Assembly (NCBI GenBank): GCA_900769695.1
Contig: CAAGHO010000024.1
Span: forward strand, 1-16,777
Length of the DNA: 16,777 nucleotides
Direction: 5' to 3'
From: Bacilli bacterium
Lineage (GTDB): Bacteria; Bacillota_I; Bacilli_A; RF39; UBA660
Made by a program: the position numbers and the translations under genes. The stretch's first letter is position 1. Each line of letters starts with the position of its first letter. A model generated the notes under the pieces. It saw only the letters and a program-made list of their open reading frames with translations, was not told the DNA's origin and searched no databases. Shown piece after piece: positions 1 through 8,583 of this stretch.

Positions 1-15
1 ACGCTCTTCCGATCT
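1..15 (+). other. Illumina adapter remnant at contig end
   Basis: The bases ACGCTCTTCCGATCT are exactly the last 15 bases of the standard Illumina TruSeq read-1 adapter. They have no relation to the GatA reading frame that follows. Genomic sequence therefore starts at about position 16. Confidence 0.95.
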
Positions 16-16
16 A

Positions 17-1336
17 TTCAAAATGAAAGCCAGAAAAGATACTTTAATTACTGGTATTCCATATGCTTTAAAAGATAATTTTTCAACAGCTAATATTTTA
101 ACAACATCATCATCTAATATTTTAAAAGATTATATTCCTGTATATGATGCGACTGTTTATAAAAAGTTAAAAAATGCTGGTGGTGTATTAGTTGGAAAAA
201 CAGTTTTAGATGAACTTGCCATGGGTGGAACTGGTACAACAGGTCATACTGGTGCAGTTAAAAATCCTTGGGATAAAACAAGAATGATAGGTGGTTCTAG
301 TGCAGGATCAGCTTCAAGCGTTGCTTTAGGACTTGTTTCTTTTGCAATTGGTTCAGATACAGGAGATTCTATTCGTAAACCTGCATCTTTAGGTGGAGTA
401 GTAGGATTTAAACCAACATATGGAAGAATTTCTAGATATGGATTATTCGCTTTTGCATCTAGTCTTGATCATGTTGGCTGTTTAACAAGAAACGTTAAAG
501 ATGCTGCAATCGTAACAGATATTATTAAAGGCCAAGATGAAGCTGATATGACGAGTCTAAAAGATGATTTAAAAAACTATGTTGATACTTTAGAAAATGA
601 TATAAAGGGAAGAAAATTATTCTATATCAAAGAAGTATGTGATAAAGAACTATATAAAGATAGCAATGATGAAGTATTAATGAAAGTATTAGATGACTTT
701 TATAAAACTTTAGATAAATTAAGAGAAGAAGGATTTATTATTGAAGAAATCTCAATTGATAAAAATTTACTTGAAGCAATATATCCATCATACATGAGCA
801 TTAGTTGTGCTGAAGCTACAAGTAATAATGCTAACTTAACAGGAATTCAATTTGGACCTAGACCTGAGGAAGTAGATTCTTATCAAGAATTAATGATGAA
901 GGCAAGAACTGAAGGATTTTCAGAATTAATTAAAAGGCGTTTCATTTTAGGAAGCTTTATTCTTCAAAAAGAAAATCAAGAAAAATTATTCTTAAATGCT
1001 TGTCGTGTTAGAAGATTAATTGTAGATAAAATCAATGATTTATTTAAAACTTATGATGGAATGATTTTACCTGCAAGTGGTGGTATTGCTCCTAAATTTT
1101 CAGATGATTCAGAAAAACTATCAGATAGATATTTAATTTTAGAAAACCATCTAGCAATAGGTAACTTTGGAGGATTTCCTTCAATAACATTACCATTTAC
1201 AATGGTTAATGATATGCCTGTTGGAATTAATTTAACTGGTAGAGTATGTGAAGATGATGTAGTTCTAAATATGGCTAATTACATTGAAAAAGTAACAGGA
1301 CTAAAAGATATATATAGTAAGGTAGGTGAAGAGTAA
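17..1336 (+). CDS. gatA: Glutamyl/aspartyl-tRNA(Gln/Asn) amidotransferase subunit A, 5' truncated
   Basis: GatA is the amidase subunit of the cytosolic GatCAB complex. It releases ammonia from glutamine so that Glu-tRNA(Gln) or Asp-tRNA(Asn) can be amidated. The amidase-signature fold is clear. Counting from the internal Met at 23, the catalytic triad is Lys17 (ALKDN), cis-Ser92 (GGSSAGSA) and nucleophile Ser116 (SDTGDS). The spacings of 75 and 24 residues equal those of the S. aureus enzyme (Lys79, Ser154, Ser178). About 440 codons remain of a family length near 485; the first ~45 residues are lost at the adapter-joined contig edge, so the ATG at 23 is an internal Met and not the start. The stop overlaps the gatB start by one base (TAATG), implying translational coupling. 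One oddity is Asp115 and Lys119 where most Firmicutes have TGGSIRQP. gatC is not visible and may lie upstream. Confidence 0.96.
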   Translation, partial: FKMKARKDTLITGIPYALKDNFSTANILTTSSSNILKDYIPVYDATVYKKLKNAGGVLVGKTVLDELAMGGTGTTGHTGAVKNPWDKTRMIGGSSAGSASSVALGLVSFAIGSDTGDSIRKPASLGGVVGFKPTYGRISRYGLFAFASSLDHVGCLTRNVKDAAIVTDIIKGQDEADMTSLKDDLKNYVDTLENDIKGRKLFYIKEVCDKELYKDSNDEVLMKVLDDFYKTLDKLREEGFIIEEISIDKNLLEAIYPSYMSISCAEATSNNANLTGIQFGPRPEEVDSYQELMMKARTEGFSELIKRRFILGSFILQKENQEKLFLNACRVRRLIVDKINDLFKTYDGMILPASGGIAPKFSDDSEKLSDRYLILENHLAIGNFGGFPSITLPFTMVNDMPVGINLTGRVCEDDVVLNMANYIEKVTGLKDIYSKVGEE

Positions 1337-2775
1337 TGAAATACAAAGTTGTTATTGGACTAGAAGTTCACTGTGAACTTGAAACAAAATCAAAAAACTT
1401 TTCACCAGCACTAAATACATTTTCAAATATTCCAAATGAAAATGTCGCAACAGTTGATTTAGGATTACCTGGAATTTTACCTGTTGTTAATGAAGAAGCT
1501 GTAAGACGTGCCTTACTTACTGCAATGGCACTTAATTGTACTAATCCAGATGAAGTTATGTTTGATCGTAAAAACTATTTTTATCCAGATCTACCTAAAG
1601 GTTATCAAATTACTCAAGTTACTAAACCAATGGGAAGAAATGGTTATTTAGATGTTTTAGTAAATGGAAAATTAAAAAGAGTTCATATCCATCAATTACA
1701 TCTAGAAGAAGATACAGCTTCCCTTGAACATAGAAGTACTTATTCTTTAATAGACTATAATAGAAGTGGTATTCCTCTAATGGAAATAGTTACAGAACCT
1801 TGTATGGAAAGTGCAGATGAAGCAGTTAGATTCCTAGAAGAATTAAGAGATGTATTTATCTTTTTAGGAGTAAGTGAAGCTCGTAGTAACAAAGGTCAAA
1901 TGAGATGTGACGTTAACATTTCCTTAATGGAAGAAGGTTCAGATAAACTTGGTACAAAAGTTGAAATGAAAAATATTAATGCTTTCAATAGTGTTAGGGA
2001 AGCAATCGAATATGAAATTAAAAGACAATCTGAACTTTTAGATAAGGGTGAAAAAATTGTTCAAGAAACTCGTCGTATTGCTGAAGATGGTAAAACTTAC
2101 GCGATGAGAGAAAAAGTTGATGCTGTTGATTATAAATATTTCGTTGAGCCAAATATTCCACCAGTACCACTTAGTGATGAATATTTGAAATCTTTGAAGG
2201 ATAGTCTTCCAGAATTAAAATTAGAAAGATATAATAAATATATTGAAAAATATGGATTATCAGAATATGATGCCTCTGTCTTATCTGCTAATAGAGAAAC
2301 ATCTGATTACTTTGAAGAAGTATTATCATATGGTTCTGATGTAGAATTAAGTGTTAACTTTGTAACAACTTCAATTCTATCAACTGTTAAAAAGTTAGAA
2401 GTAGATATTAAAGAGTTATTTATAACACCTAAAATGTTAAGTGGTGTAATTGATTTAGTTCATAAAGGTGATATGAGTTTGGATCATGGTAAAAAGCTTT
2501 TATATAAAGCAATTGAAGAAGAAACAGATCCAGTAGAAATCGTAAAACGTGAAAACTTACATCAAATAAATGATGAAGGTGAACTTTTAACATTAATTAG
2601 TGGATTAATGGATGAAAATCCTGAACAAGTAAGACAATATGTAGAAGATGATAATAAGGCGATAATTAATTTTTTTATAGGTCAAACTATGAAAAAATCT
2701 AATCGTCAAGCTAATCCAAACAAATCGTTAGAAATAATTAAACAAGAATTAGAAAAGAGGAAAAATAATGCTTAA
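1336..2775 (+). CDS. gatB: Aspartyl/glutamyl-tRNA(Asn/Gln) amidotransferase subunit B
   Basis: GatB binds the mischarged tRNA, phosphorylates its side-chain carboxylate with ATP, and accepts ammonia channelled from GatA. The 479-aa length is typical. The N-terminal cradle has the family signatures VIGLEVHCEL (residues 5-14), DLGLPGILPVVNEEAVR and FDRKNYFYPDLPKGYQITQ. The tRNA-contacting C-terminal helical/YqeY-like tail spans about residues 395-479. The start is fixed by the TAATG overlap with gatA and the SD-like GGTGAAG just upstream. The 3' end overlaps aspS by 8 bases, so the three genes form one translationally coupled operon. Full-length and intact. Confidence 0.97.
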   Translation: MKYKVVIGLEVHCELETKSKNFSPALNTFSNIPNENVATVDLGLPGILPVVNEEAVRRALLTAMALNCTNPDEVMFDRKNYFYPDLPKGYQITQVTKPMGRNGYLDVLVNGKLKRVHIHQLHLEEDTASLEHRSTYSLIDYNRSGIPLMEIVTEPCMESADEAVRFLEELRDVFIFLGVSEARSNKGQMRCDVNISLMEEGSDKLGTKVEMKNINAFNSVREAIEYEIKRQSELLDKGEKIVQETRRIAEDGKTYAMREKVDAVDYKYFVEPNIPPVPLSDEYLKSLKDSLPELKLERYNKYIEKYGLSEYDASVLSANRETSDYFEEVLSYGSDVELSVNFVTTSILSTVKKLEVDIKELFITPKMLSGVIDLVHKGDMSLDHGKKLLYKAIEEETDPVEIVKRENLHQINDEGELLTLISGLMDENPEQVRQYVEDDNKAIINFFIGQTMKKSNRQANPNKSLEIIKQELEKRKNNA

Positions 2776-4513
2776 TAATAAGTACAGAACACATATGTGT
2801 GGAACAATCGGAGAAAAAGAAGTAGGACAAAGTGTAAAAATAGCTGGATGGGTTGAAAATATTAGAGACCATGGTGGAGTAATCTTTGTTGATATTAGAG
2901 ATATGACTGGAGTTATCCAAACAGTTAGTAATGATGATTCTATCTTTGATGGTATTACACGTGAATCTAGTATTACTTTAAGTGGTACTATCAGAAAGCG
3001 TGATGAAGATGATTACAATGATCATATTGAAACAGGAACTATTGAACTTTTAGTAGATAGCTTAGAAATTTTGGGTAAAAGTAAAAATGTTTTACCATTT
3101 GAAGTTATGACTTCTATGGATGTATCAGAAGATGTTAGATTAAAATATCGTTATCTAGATTTAAGAAATCCAAAAGTTAAGAATAATATTATCTTTAGAA
3201 GTAGAGTATTTGACTTTTTAAGAAAGATAATGAAAGAAGAAGGTTTCTTAGAATTACAAACTCCAATTATAACTGCATCATCACCAGAAGGAGCAAGAGA
3301 TTTTATTGTTCCATCTCGTAAATACCATGGTAAGTTTTATGCTCTACCTCAAGCTCCACAACAATTTAAACAATTGTTAATGTGTGGTGGTTTTGATAAA
3401 TATTTTCAAATTGCACCATGTTTCAGAGATGAAGATGCTAGAAGTGATAGACTTTATGGAGAATTCTATCAATTAGATTTTGAAATAGCTTTTGCTGAAG
3501 AAGAAGATGTTTTAAAATTAGGAGAATACATATTCAGAAGTGTATTCAACGAATTTGGAAAAACTAAATTAGATGAAGCTCCATTTGTTCGCTTGTCTTA
3601 TAAGGAATCTATGGAACGTTTTGGTACTGATAAACCAGACTTAAGAAATCCGCTTGAAATTATAGATTTAACAGATGTATTTGAAGAAACAACATTCCGT
3701 CCATTTAGAGGAGTACCAGTAAAAGGTATTGTTGTTGAAGATATTGCTTCAAAATCAAATTCTTGGTTTAATGAATTAGGTGATTTCGCAAAAAGCATTG
3801 GAATGAGTGCTGGTGTTGGATATTTCAAAGTTAATGATGATATGTCTTTTGTTGGACCTATTGATAAATTCTTAACTGATGATGAGAGAGAAGATTTAAT
3901 TAAAGTAGGTAATTTAAAACCACAAAGTGTTATCTTCTTTATTGCAGATCGTAAAAATGCTTATAAATTTGCAGGTCAAATCCGTGATGAATTAGGAAGA
4001 AAACTAGATTTAATTAATAAAGATGAATATAAATTCTGTATTGTAAAAGATTTCCCAATGTATGAATGGAGTGAAGAAGAAGATAAATATATCTTTACAC
4101 ACAATCCATTTAGTATGCCTCAAGGTGGTATGAAAGATTTAACTACTAAAAATCCAGAAGATATTTTAGCTTACCAATTCGACTTTGTATGTAATGGTAT
4201 AGAAATGTCTAGTGGAGCAGTAAGAAACCATGATACAGAAATTATGAAAAAAGCTTTTTCTATTGCTGGATATGAAGAAAGTGAAATTGAAAAAAGATTC
4301 AAAGCTTTATATGAAGCATTCAAGTATGGTGCTCCACCTCATGCAGGTATGGCACCTGGAATTGATAGAATGTTAATGTTACTTTTAGACGAAGATAATA
4401 TTCGTGAAACAGTAGCATTCCCATTAAATGCCAGTGGAGCAGATCAGTTAATGCAAGCACCTGGTGAAGTTAGTGAATTACAATTACGTGAAGCTCATAT
4501 TAAAATAAGATAA
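2768..4513 (+). CDS. aspS: Aspartyl-tRNA synthetase, bacterial type, probably non-discriminating
   Basis: This class II synthetase charges tRNA(Asp), and if non-discriminating also tRNA(Asn), with Asp. The 581-aa protein has an N-terminal OB anticodon-binding domain (residues 1-110), the catalytic core with LKYRYLDLRNP, a motif 2 containing FRDEDARSDR, a bacterial GAD insertion (about 300-425) and motif 3 GAPPHAGMAPGIDR. His35 in RDHGG aligns with Pseudomonas aeruginosa His31, a residue tied to tRNA(Asn) recognition (Leu30 in the discriminating E. coli enzyme). The position equivalent to the E. coli Lys81 is Asp81. Linkage to gatAB fits an AspRS that makes Asp-tRNA(Asn) for amidation. Motif 2 reads RSDRLYGEFYQLDFE, one residue longer than the RADRQPEFTQ form usual in Firmicutes. 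The start has AAAGAGG upstream inside the end of gatB. Confidence 0.96.
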   Translation: MLNNKYRTHMCGTIGEKEVGQSVKIAGWVENIRDHGGVIFVDIRDMTGVIQTVSNDDSIFDGITRESSITLSGTIRKRDEDDYNDHIETGTIELLVDSLEILGKSKNVLPFEVMTSMDVSEDVRLKYRYLDLRNPKVKNNIIFRSRVFDFLRKIMKEEGFLELQTPIITASSPEGARDFIVPSRKYHGKFYALPQAPQQFKQLLMCGGFDKYFQIAPCFRDEDARSDRLYGEFYQLDFEIAFAEEEDVLKLGEYIFRSVFNEFGKTKLDEAPFVRLSYKESMERFGTDKPDLRNPLEIIDLTDVFEETTFRPFRGVPVKGIVVEDIASKSNSWFNELGDFAKSIGMSAGVGYFKVNDDMSFVGPIDKFLTDDEREDLIKVGNLKPQSVIFFIADRKNAYKFAGQIRDELGRKLDLINKDEYKFCIVKDFPMYEWSEEEDKYIFTHNPFSMPQGGMKDLTTKNPEDILAYQFDFVCNGIEMSSGAVRNHDTEIMKKAFSIAGYEESEIEKRFKALYEAFKYGAPPHAGMAPGIDRMLMLLLDEDNIRETVAFPLNASGADQLMQAPGEVSELQLREAHIKIR

Positions 4514-4518
4514 ATATA

Positions 4519-4550
4519 GAAACACTTGATAATATCAGGTGTTTTTTTCT
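4519..4550 (+). terminator. Rho-independent terminator after aspS
   Basis: The stem AAACACTTGAT / ATCAGGTGTTT (one T:G wobble) closes an AAT loop and is followed by a run of seven T. It ends the gatA-gatB-aspS transcript. Confidence 0.9.
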
Positions 4551-4572
4551 ATGTTTGATTAAAAAAATAATA

Positions 4573-4586
4573 TGAAACTTTTTTCA
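4573..4586. promoter_or_regulatory. Putative operator O1 upstream of ABC exporter promoter
   Basis: TGAAACTTTTTTCA is an imperfect palindrome 8 bp upstream of the -35 box. It differs by one base from the reverse complement of the downstream site at 4630-4643. Such a pair flanking a promoter suits a dimeric repressor; the TetR-family gene at 7830 is the obvious candidate. Binding is inferred. Confidence 0.55.
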
Positions 4587-4594
4587 ATTTAGTG

Positions 4595-4623
4595 TTGATT
4601 TTTTATGAAAAAAAGAATATAAT
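4595..4623 (+). promoter_or_regulatory. SigmaA promoter of ABC exporter operon
   Basis: -35 TTGATT (4595-4600) and -10 TATAAT (4618-4623) are separated by 17 bp. The predicted start near 4630 falls on operator O2, so repressor bound there would block initiation. Confidence 0.8.
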
Positions 4624-4629
4624 CTTATA

Positions 4630-4643
4630 TGAAAGAAGTTTCA
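4630..4643. promoter_or_regulatory. Putative operator O2 at transcription start of ABC exporter operon
   Basis: TGAAAGAAGTTTCA is a palindrome with TGAAA/TTTCA arms around GAAG. Its reverse complement matches O1 at 13 of 14 positions. It covers the expected +1 region. See O1 at 4573-4586. Confidence 0.55.
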
Positions 4644-4677
4644 CATAAAATGTTTTATATATAGAAGGAGAGTAGAA

Positions 4678-5388
4678 ATGAAAGATTTTATTGAATTTAA
4701 GAATGTCACTAAAACTTACGAGATTGGTGATGAAAAGTATAATGCCTTAGATGGTATAAGTTTTAAAATTCCTAAGGGTGAATTTGTTGTTATTCTAGGA
4801 CCTAGTGGTGCTGGTAAATCAACATTATTAAATTTACTAGGAGGGATGGATCAAGCTACTAGTGGTAATATTATTATTGATGGAGAAAATATTGAAAATT
4901 ATAATGCTAATGAAATGAGTGAATATCGTGCTGAAAACGTTGGTTTTATCTTTCAATTTTACAATATTTTACCAACATTAACTGTTTTAGAAAATGTTGA
5001 AATTGTAAAAGATATCGTAAAAAAACCACGTAGTGCTAAAAATATTTTAAAAGAAGTTGGTCTTGAAAAACATTTAACAAAATTTCCAAATCAATTATCA
5101 GGAGGAGAGCAACAAAGAGTTTCAATTGCTCGTGCTATAGCTAAAAATCCTAAGATTTTATTATGTGATGAACCAACAGGAGCACTTGATTCAAAAACTG
5201 GTGTTGAAGTTTTAAAACTATTAAAGAAATGTTGTGATGCTAACAATGGAGAAAATACAGTAGTTATTGTTACACATAATGCTTTAATTGCTGAAATTGC
5301 TGATCGAGTTATTAGAATTAAAAACGGTCAAATTGATAGTGTTGTTGAAAATAAAAAACCAAAAAATATTGATGAGGTAGTGTGGTAA
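4678..5388 (+). CDS. MacB/LolD-type ABC transporter ATP-binding protein
   Basis: This is the nucleotide-binding subunit driving the FtsX-type permease encoded just downstream. The 236-aa protein has Walker A GPSGAGKS (41-48), Q-loop Gln93, signature LSGGEQQR (140-147), Walker B LLCDEP (161-166) with D-loop GALD, and H-loop His200. LSGGEQQRV and the EPTGALD form are typical of the MacB/LolD/BceA group. The start has a strong SD (AGAAGGAGAG). The stop is one base before the ATG of the permease, so the two are coupled. Transcription comes from the sigmaA promoter at 4595 bracketed by two operator-like sites. Substrate is unknown. Confidence 0.95.
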   Translation: MKDFIEFKNVTKTYEIGDEKYNALDGISFKIPKGEFVVILGPSGAGKSTLLNLLGGMDQATSGNIIIDGENIENYNANEMSEYRAENVGFIFQFYNILPTLTVLENVEIVKDIVKKPRSAKNILKEVGLEKHLTKFPNQLSGGEQQRVSIARAIAKNPKILLCDEPTGALDSKTGVEVLKLLKKCCDANNGENTVVIVTHNALIAEIADRVIRIKNGQIDSVVENKKPKNIDEVVW

Positions 5389-5389
5389 T

Positions 5390-7750
5390 ATGTTAAGAAG
5401 AAAAATGCTTAGAGATATCAAAAATAATCTTAGTCAATTTATTACAATCTTCTTAATGGTATTTATTGGAATTTTAGCTTATACAGGTATTGAAAGTTAC
5501 ATGATGGGAATGCAAAAAACTGCCGATAAGTTTTATAAAGAAAACAACCTACAAGATTTAAATGTAATTGGTGCCAACTTTACTACTAAAGATTTAGACG
5601 ATATCAAGAAAATTAATCATGTTAAAGATGCAGAAAGAAAATTATCTATAACTGCTACAACAGATAATGATAAAACTTTACTTGCTAATTTTATTGAATC
5701 AAATAATATTTCACAATTTTACATTGTAAAGGGTGAAAAATTTGATGTTAATAAAAAAGGTGTTTGGTTAGATGATTTTTATGCAGAAGAAAATAAACTA
5801 AAAATAGGTGATGAAATAACTATTAAATATGATGGTTATAGTTTTAAAGAAAAAATAGTTGGATTTATTAATGTTCCTGATCATGTTTACGATGTTAAAG
5901 ATAAGTCAGAACTATATCCAGATCATGGTGAGTTTGGATTTGCTTATCTTTCTGCAAATGAGCTTGCTTCATATATAGAGCAAAAAGCTATGGATAAGTT
6001 AGGTGTTGATAAGAAAACTTTAGAAAAAATGAATTTTAACTATAAAGACGAATTAGTATTTAACTATGTTATGGTGGATGTTGATAAAAAGAAAAATACT
6101 TCTTCTGTAAAAGATAATATTGAAAAGAATGTTGAAAATGCTAAGGCTATTATTAAAATTGAAGATTCAGAATCTTACAAACAGTATCAAGGAGAAATTG
6201 ATGAAGGAAAAACTTATATTGGGGTATTTTCTGGATTATTTATCTTTATTGCAATGCTTTCAGTTATTACAACAATGACACGTGTAGTTAAAAATCAAAG
6301 AACTCAAATTGGAACTTTAAAAGCTTTAGGATTTAAAGATTATAAAATATTCTTACATTATATGAGTTATGGTTTTTATATTTCATTGATGGCAGCTATT
6401 TGTGGTATTATTGCAGGTTACTATGGAATTGGTAATATCTTTATTAATCTTGAGATGAGTTTCTTTGAAATACCAAATGGAGCTCCATCTTTAGAAATTG
6501 CCTCATTTATCTGTGCTATAGCCGTTATTTTTGCTGTAGTATTAGTAAGTTTCTTAGCATGTTGTAAGCAATTAAATCAAACTCCAGCAGAAACATTAAG
6601 AAAAGATTCTCCAAAGGTAAAAACATCATCTATTAACTTAACTACTAAAAAAATATTTAAAAATTTAAAATTTTCTAGCAAGTGGAACCTTAGAGATATG
6701 CTTAGAAATAAAGTTAGAACTATAACAGGAATTGTTGGTATCACAGGTTGCTGTATGTTAATTGTATGTGCATTTGGAATGTTGGATAGTCTTAACTCTT
6801 TTGTAAAATTACAATTTAGAGATTTATATAATTTTGATTATAAATTAAATTTAAAAGAAGATATTTCTAAAGAAGACTTAGAAAGTTTAAAATCTAAATA
6901 TGGAAATAGTACTTCTAAATCTAATTTAATTGAAATAAAAGATTCTAAAGGAAATAAAACAACAAATAATGTTTTTATTACTGATGCAAATGATAAAGTT
7001 AGATTTGTTGATAATAAGAAAAATTTTATTAAGCTTAGTCAAAAAGATGGTGTTTACATAACTTATAAATTAGCTAAAAATGAAGGTTATAAATTAGGTG
7101 ATACTATTACATGGCATCTTGTTGGAAATGATAAATACTATAAGTCAAAAATTATTGGATTTAATAAAGATCCCCAAAATCAAAATATGACTATTACTAG
7201 AAAATATTATGAAAAACTAGGTAATACTTATCAACCTGACTCTTTATATACAAATAATAATTTAAAAAATACTAAGGAAATTAAAAATGTCGAATTGATT
7301 CAAGATCTTGCCTCTTTAGAGGAAGGTATGAGTAAAATGTTATCTACAATGAAAACTATGATTGTTTTAATTATAGGTATTGCAATTATCTTAGGTGCTG
7401 TAATTATCTATAATATGGGAGTATTATCATATACTGAAAAACAATATCAGTTCGCAACATTAAAAGTCTTAGGATTTAAAGATAAACAAATTAGAAAAAT
7501 ATTTATTAAACAAAATAATATTATTGCAGTAATATCTATTATCTTAGGTTTACCAGCGGGATACTATTTAACAGATTGGTTATTTAAAACAGCTATAGAA
7601 GAAAGCTATGACTTTGGCGCAAGTATTAGTATTATGACTTATATTTATGCCATAGTAGGTACATTCTTAGTTTCTTATATAGTATCTAGATTTTTATCAA
7701 GAAAGATTAATTCTATAGATATGGTAACTAGTCTAAAAGGTAATGAATAA
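5390..7750 (+). CDS. FtsX/MacB-like ABC transporter permease, 8 TM
   Basis: This is the membrane subunit partnering the upstream ATPase. The 786-aa protein shows a duplicated architecture: TM1 (about 15-38), an extracytoplasmic domain (about 40-270), TM2-4 (about 275-395), TM5 (about 443-465), a second extracytoplasmic domain (about 470-655) and TM6-8 (about 660-775). Each half ends in an FtsX domain with the RTQIGTLKALGFKDYKI and QFATLKVLGFKDKQIRKI cytoplasmic coupling segments. The layout (8 TM, two large ectodomains) matches Firmicute exporters of the MacB/LolCDE mechanotransmission superfamily, not the 10-TM BceB type. No HlyD-like periplasmic partner is nearby, as expected without an outer membrane. 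The TetR regulator downstream suggests inducible export of a toxic compound or peptide, but the cargo cannot be read from sequence. Confidence 0.92.
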   Translation: MLRRKMLRDIKNNLSQFITIFLMVFIGILAYTGIESYMMGMQKTADKFYKENNLQDLNVIGANFTTKDLDDIKKINHVKDAERKLSITATTDNDKTLLANFIESNNISQFYIVKGEKFDVNKKGVWLDDFYAEENKLKIGDEITIKYDGYSFKEKIVGFINVPDHVYDVKDKSELYPDHGEFGFAYLSANELASYIEQKAMDKLGVDKKTLEKMNFNYKDELVFNYVMVDVDKKKNTSSVKDNIEKNVENAKAIIKIEDSESYKQYQGEIDEGKTYIGVFSGLFIFIAMLSVITTMTRVVKNQRTQIGTLKALGFKDYKIFLHYMSYGFYISLMAAICGIIAGYYGIGNIFINLEMSFFEIPNGAPSLEIASFICAIAVIFAVVLVSFLACCKQLNQTPAETLRKDSPKVKTSSINLTTKKIFKNLKFSSKWNLRDMLRNKVRTITGIVGITGCCMLIVCAFGMLDSLNSFVKLQFRDLYNFDYKLNLKEDISKEDLESLKSKYGNSTSKSNLIEIKDSKGNKTTNNVFITDANDKVRFVDNKKNFIKLSQKDGVYITYKLAKNEGYKLGDTITWHLVGNDKYYKSKIIGFNKDPQNQNMTITRKYYEKLGNTYQPDSLYTNNNLKNTKEIKNVELIQDLASLEEGMSKMLSTMKTMIVLIIGIAIILGAVIIYNMGVLSYTEKQYQFATLKVLGFKDKQIRKIFIKQNNIIAVISIILGLPAGYYLTDWLFKTAIEESYDFGASISIMTYIYAIVGTFLVSYIVSRFLSRKINSIDMVTSLKGNE

Positions 7751-7770
7751 ATAATTTATTTAGAAAATAG

Positions 7771-7805
7771 AAAGAGTATGTTAAAATAATAATATACTCT
7801 TTTTG
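7771..7805 (+). terminator. Terminator/attenuator between permease and tetR-family gene
   Basis: AAAGAGTAT and ATACTCTTT form a 9-bp stem around a 14-base AT loop, followed by TTTTTG-type T-rich sequence. It lies between the permease stop and the regulator, so the regulator is probably expressed partly by read-through or from a weak promoter of its own. Confidence 0.7.
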
Positions 7806-7829
7806 AAATATTAAAAGTAGGTGATTTAA

Positions 7830-8429
7830 ATGGGAAAGGTAAGAGAACCAATTAAGAAAAACTCTATTGAAAAGAAAAATAGAATAATAGAAAAAGGCTT
7901 TGAACTTATGTGTAATAGGGGATATCACAATGTTAGTTGTGTTGATATTGCTAAATATGCTAATGTGTCAACGGGAATAATTTATCAATATTTTAAAGAT
8001 AAAAGAGATATTTTTCTAGAGGGTGTTAAAGATTATTCTAATAAGATAATGTTTCCTATGATAGATATTTTAGATACAAAAGATTTTGATAAAGAAAATT
8101 TGGAAACAATTATTTCTAATATGATAGATAGTTTTATTAAAACTCATACAATGAGTAAAAATGCCCATGAAGAATTAATGGCTATGAGCTGTCTAGATAA
8201 AGAAGTAGCTTCTTTATTTAATGAAAATGAAATGACTATGACTAAAAAAATTTCTATTATACTTGAAAACAATGATATAAATGTTTGCGGTATTGAGGAA
8301 AAAATTCATATGATAATTGGTATTGTTGATAATTATTGTCATGAAGTTGTTTATCATAAACATAAAGAATTAGATTATAAGGCTATGAAAAAATATGTAA
8401 TTGATACTATTGTTTATTTATTAAAATAG
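7830..8429 (+). CDS. TetR/AcrR-family transcriptional regulator
   Basis: This is a 199-aa one-component repressor. The N-terminal DNA-binding domain (about residues 12-60) contains the classic TetR pattern: a helix ending GFELMCNRGYHNVSCVDIAKYA is followed by the recognition segment VSTGIIYQYFKDKRDIF (47-63). The remaining ~135 residues form the variable helical ligand/dimer domain, with no recognisable ligand motif. RBS AGGTGA precedes the ATG by 7 bases. Its position directly behind the ABC exporter, together with two palindromes around the exporter promoter, suggests that it represses the exporter operon and is relieved by the exported substrate. The regulatory link is inferred. Confidence 0.93.
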   Translation: MGKVREPIKKNSIEKKNRIIEKGFELMCNRGYHNVSCVDIAKYANVSTGIIYQYFKDKRDIFLEGVKDYSNKIMFPMIDILDTKDFDKENLETIISNMIDSFIKTHTMSKNAHEELMAMSCLDKEVASLFNENEMTMTKKISIILENNDINVCGIEEKIHMIIGIVDNYCHEVVYHKHKELDYKAMKKYVIDTIVYLLK

Positions 8430-8583
8430 GTGAGAAATTTGTATAGATGTAAATATAATTTGCTTTTTAGTATATATAGAAAGTGATTTAATTTATTACA
8501 GAAATAATTAAATAATAAAGTAAAAAAGTTAGAAGAAACAATTCTAAATATAATTAATGTTTATTTTTTTAGAAGAGGTAAAA

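Noticed and set aside
2738..2920. 60-aa minus-strand frame at the gatB/aspS junction
   Set aside because: Antisense shadow of aspS, with no RBS or promoter.
8430..8583. Regulatory RNA or small gene between tetR and tag
   Set aside because: AT-rich with a bulged AT hairpin and isolated TATAAT boxes, but no promoter pair, RBS-led ORF or conserved fold could be supported.
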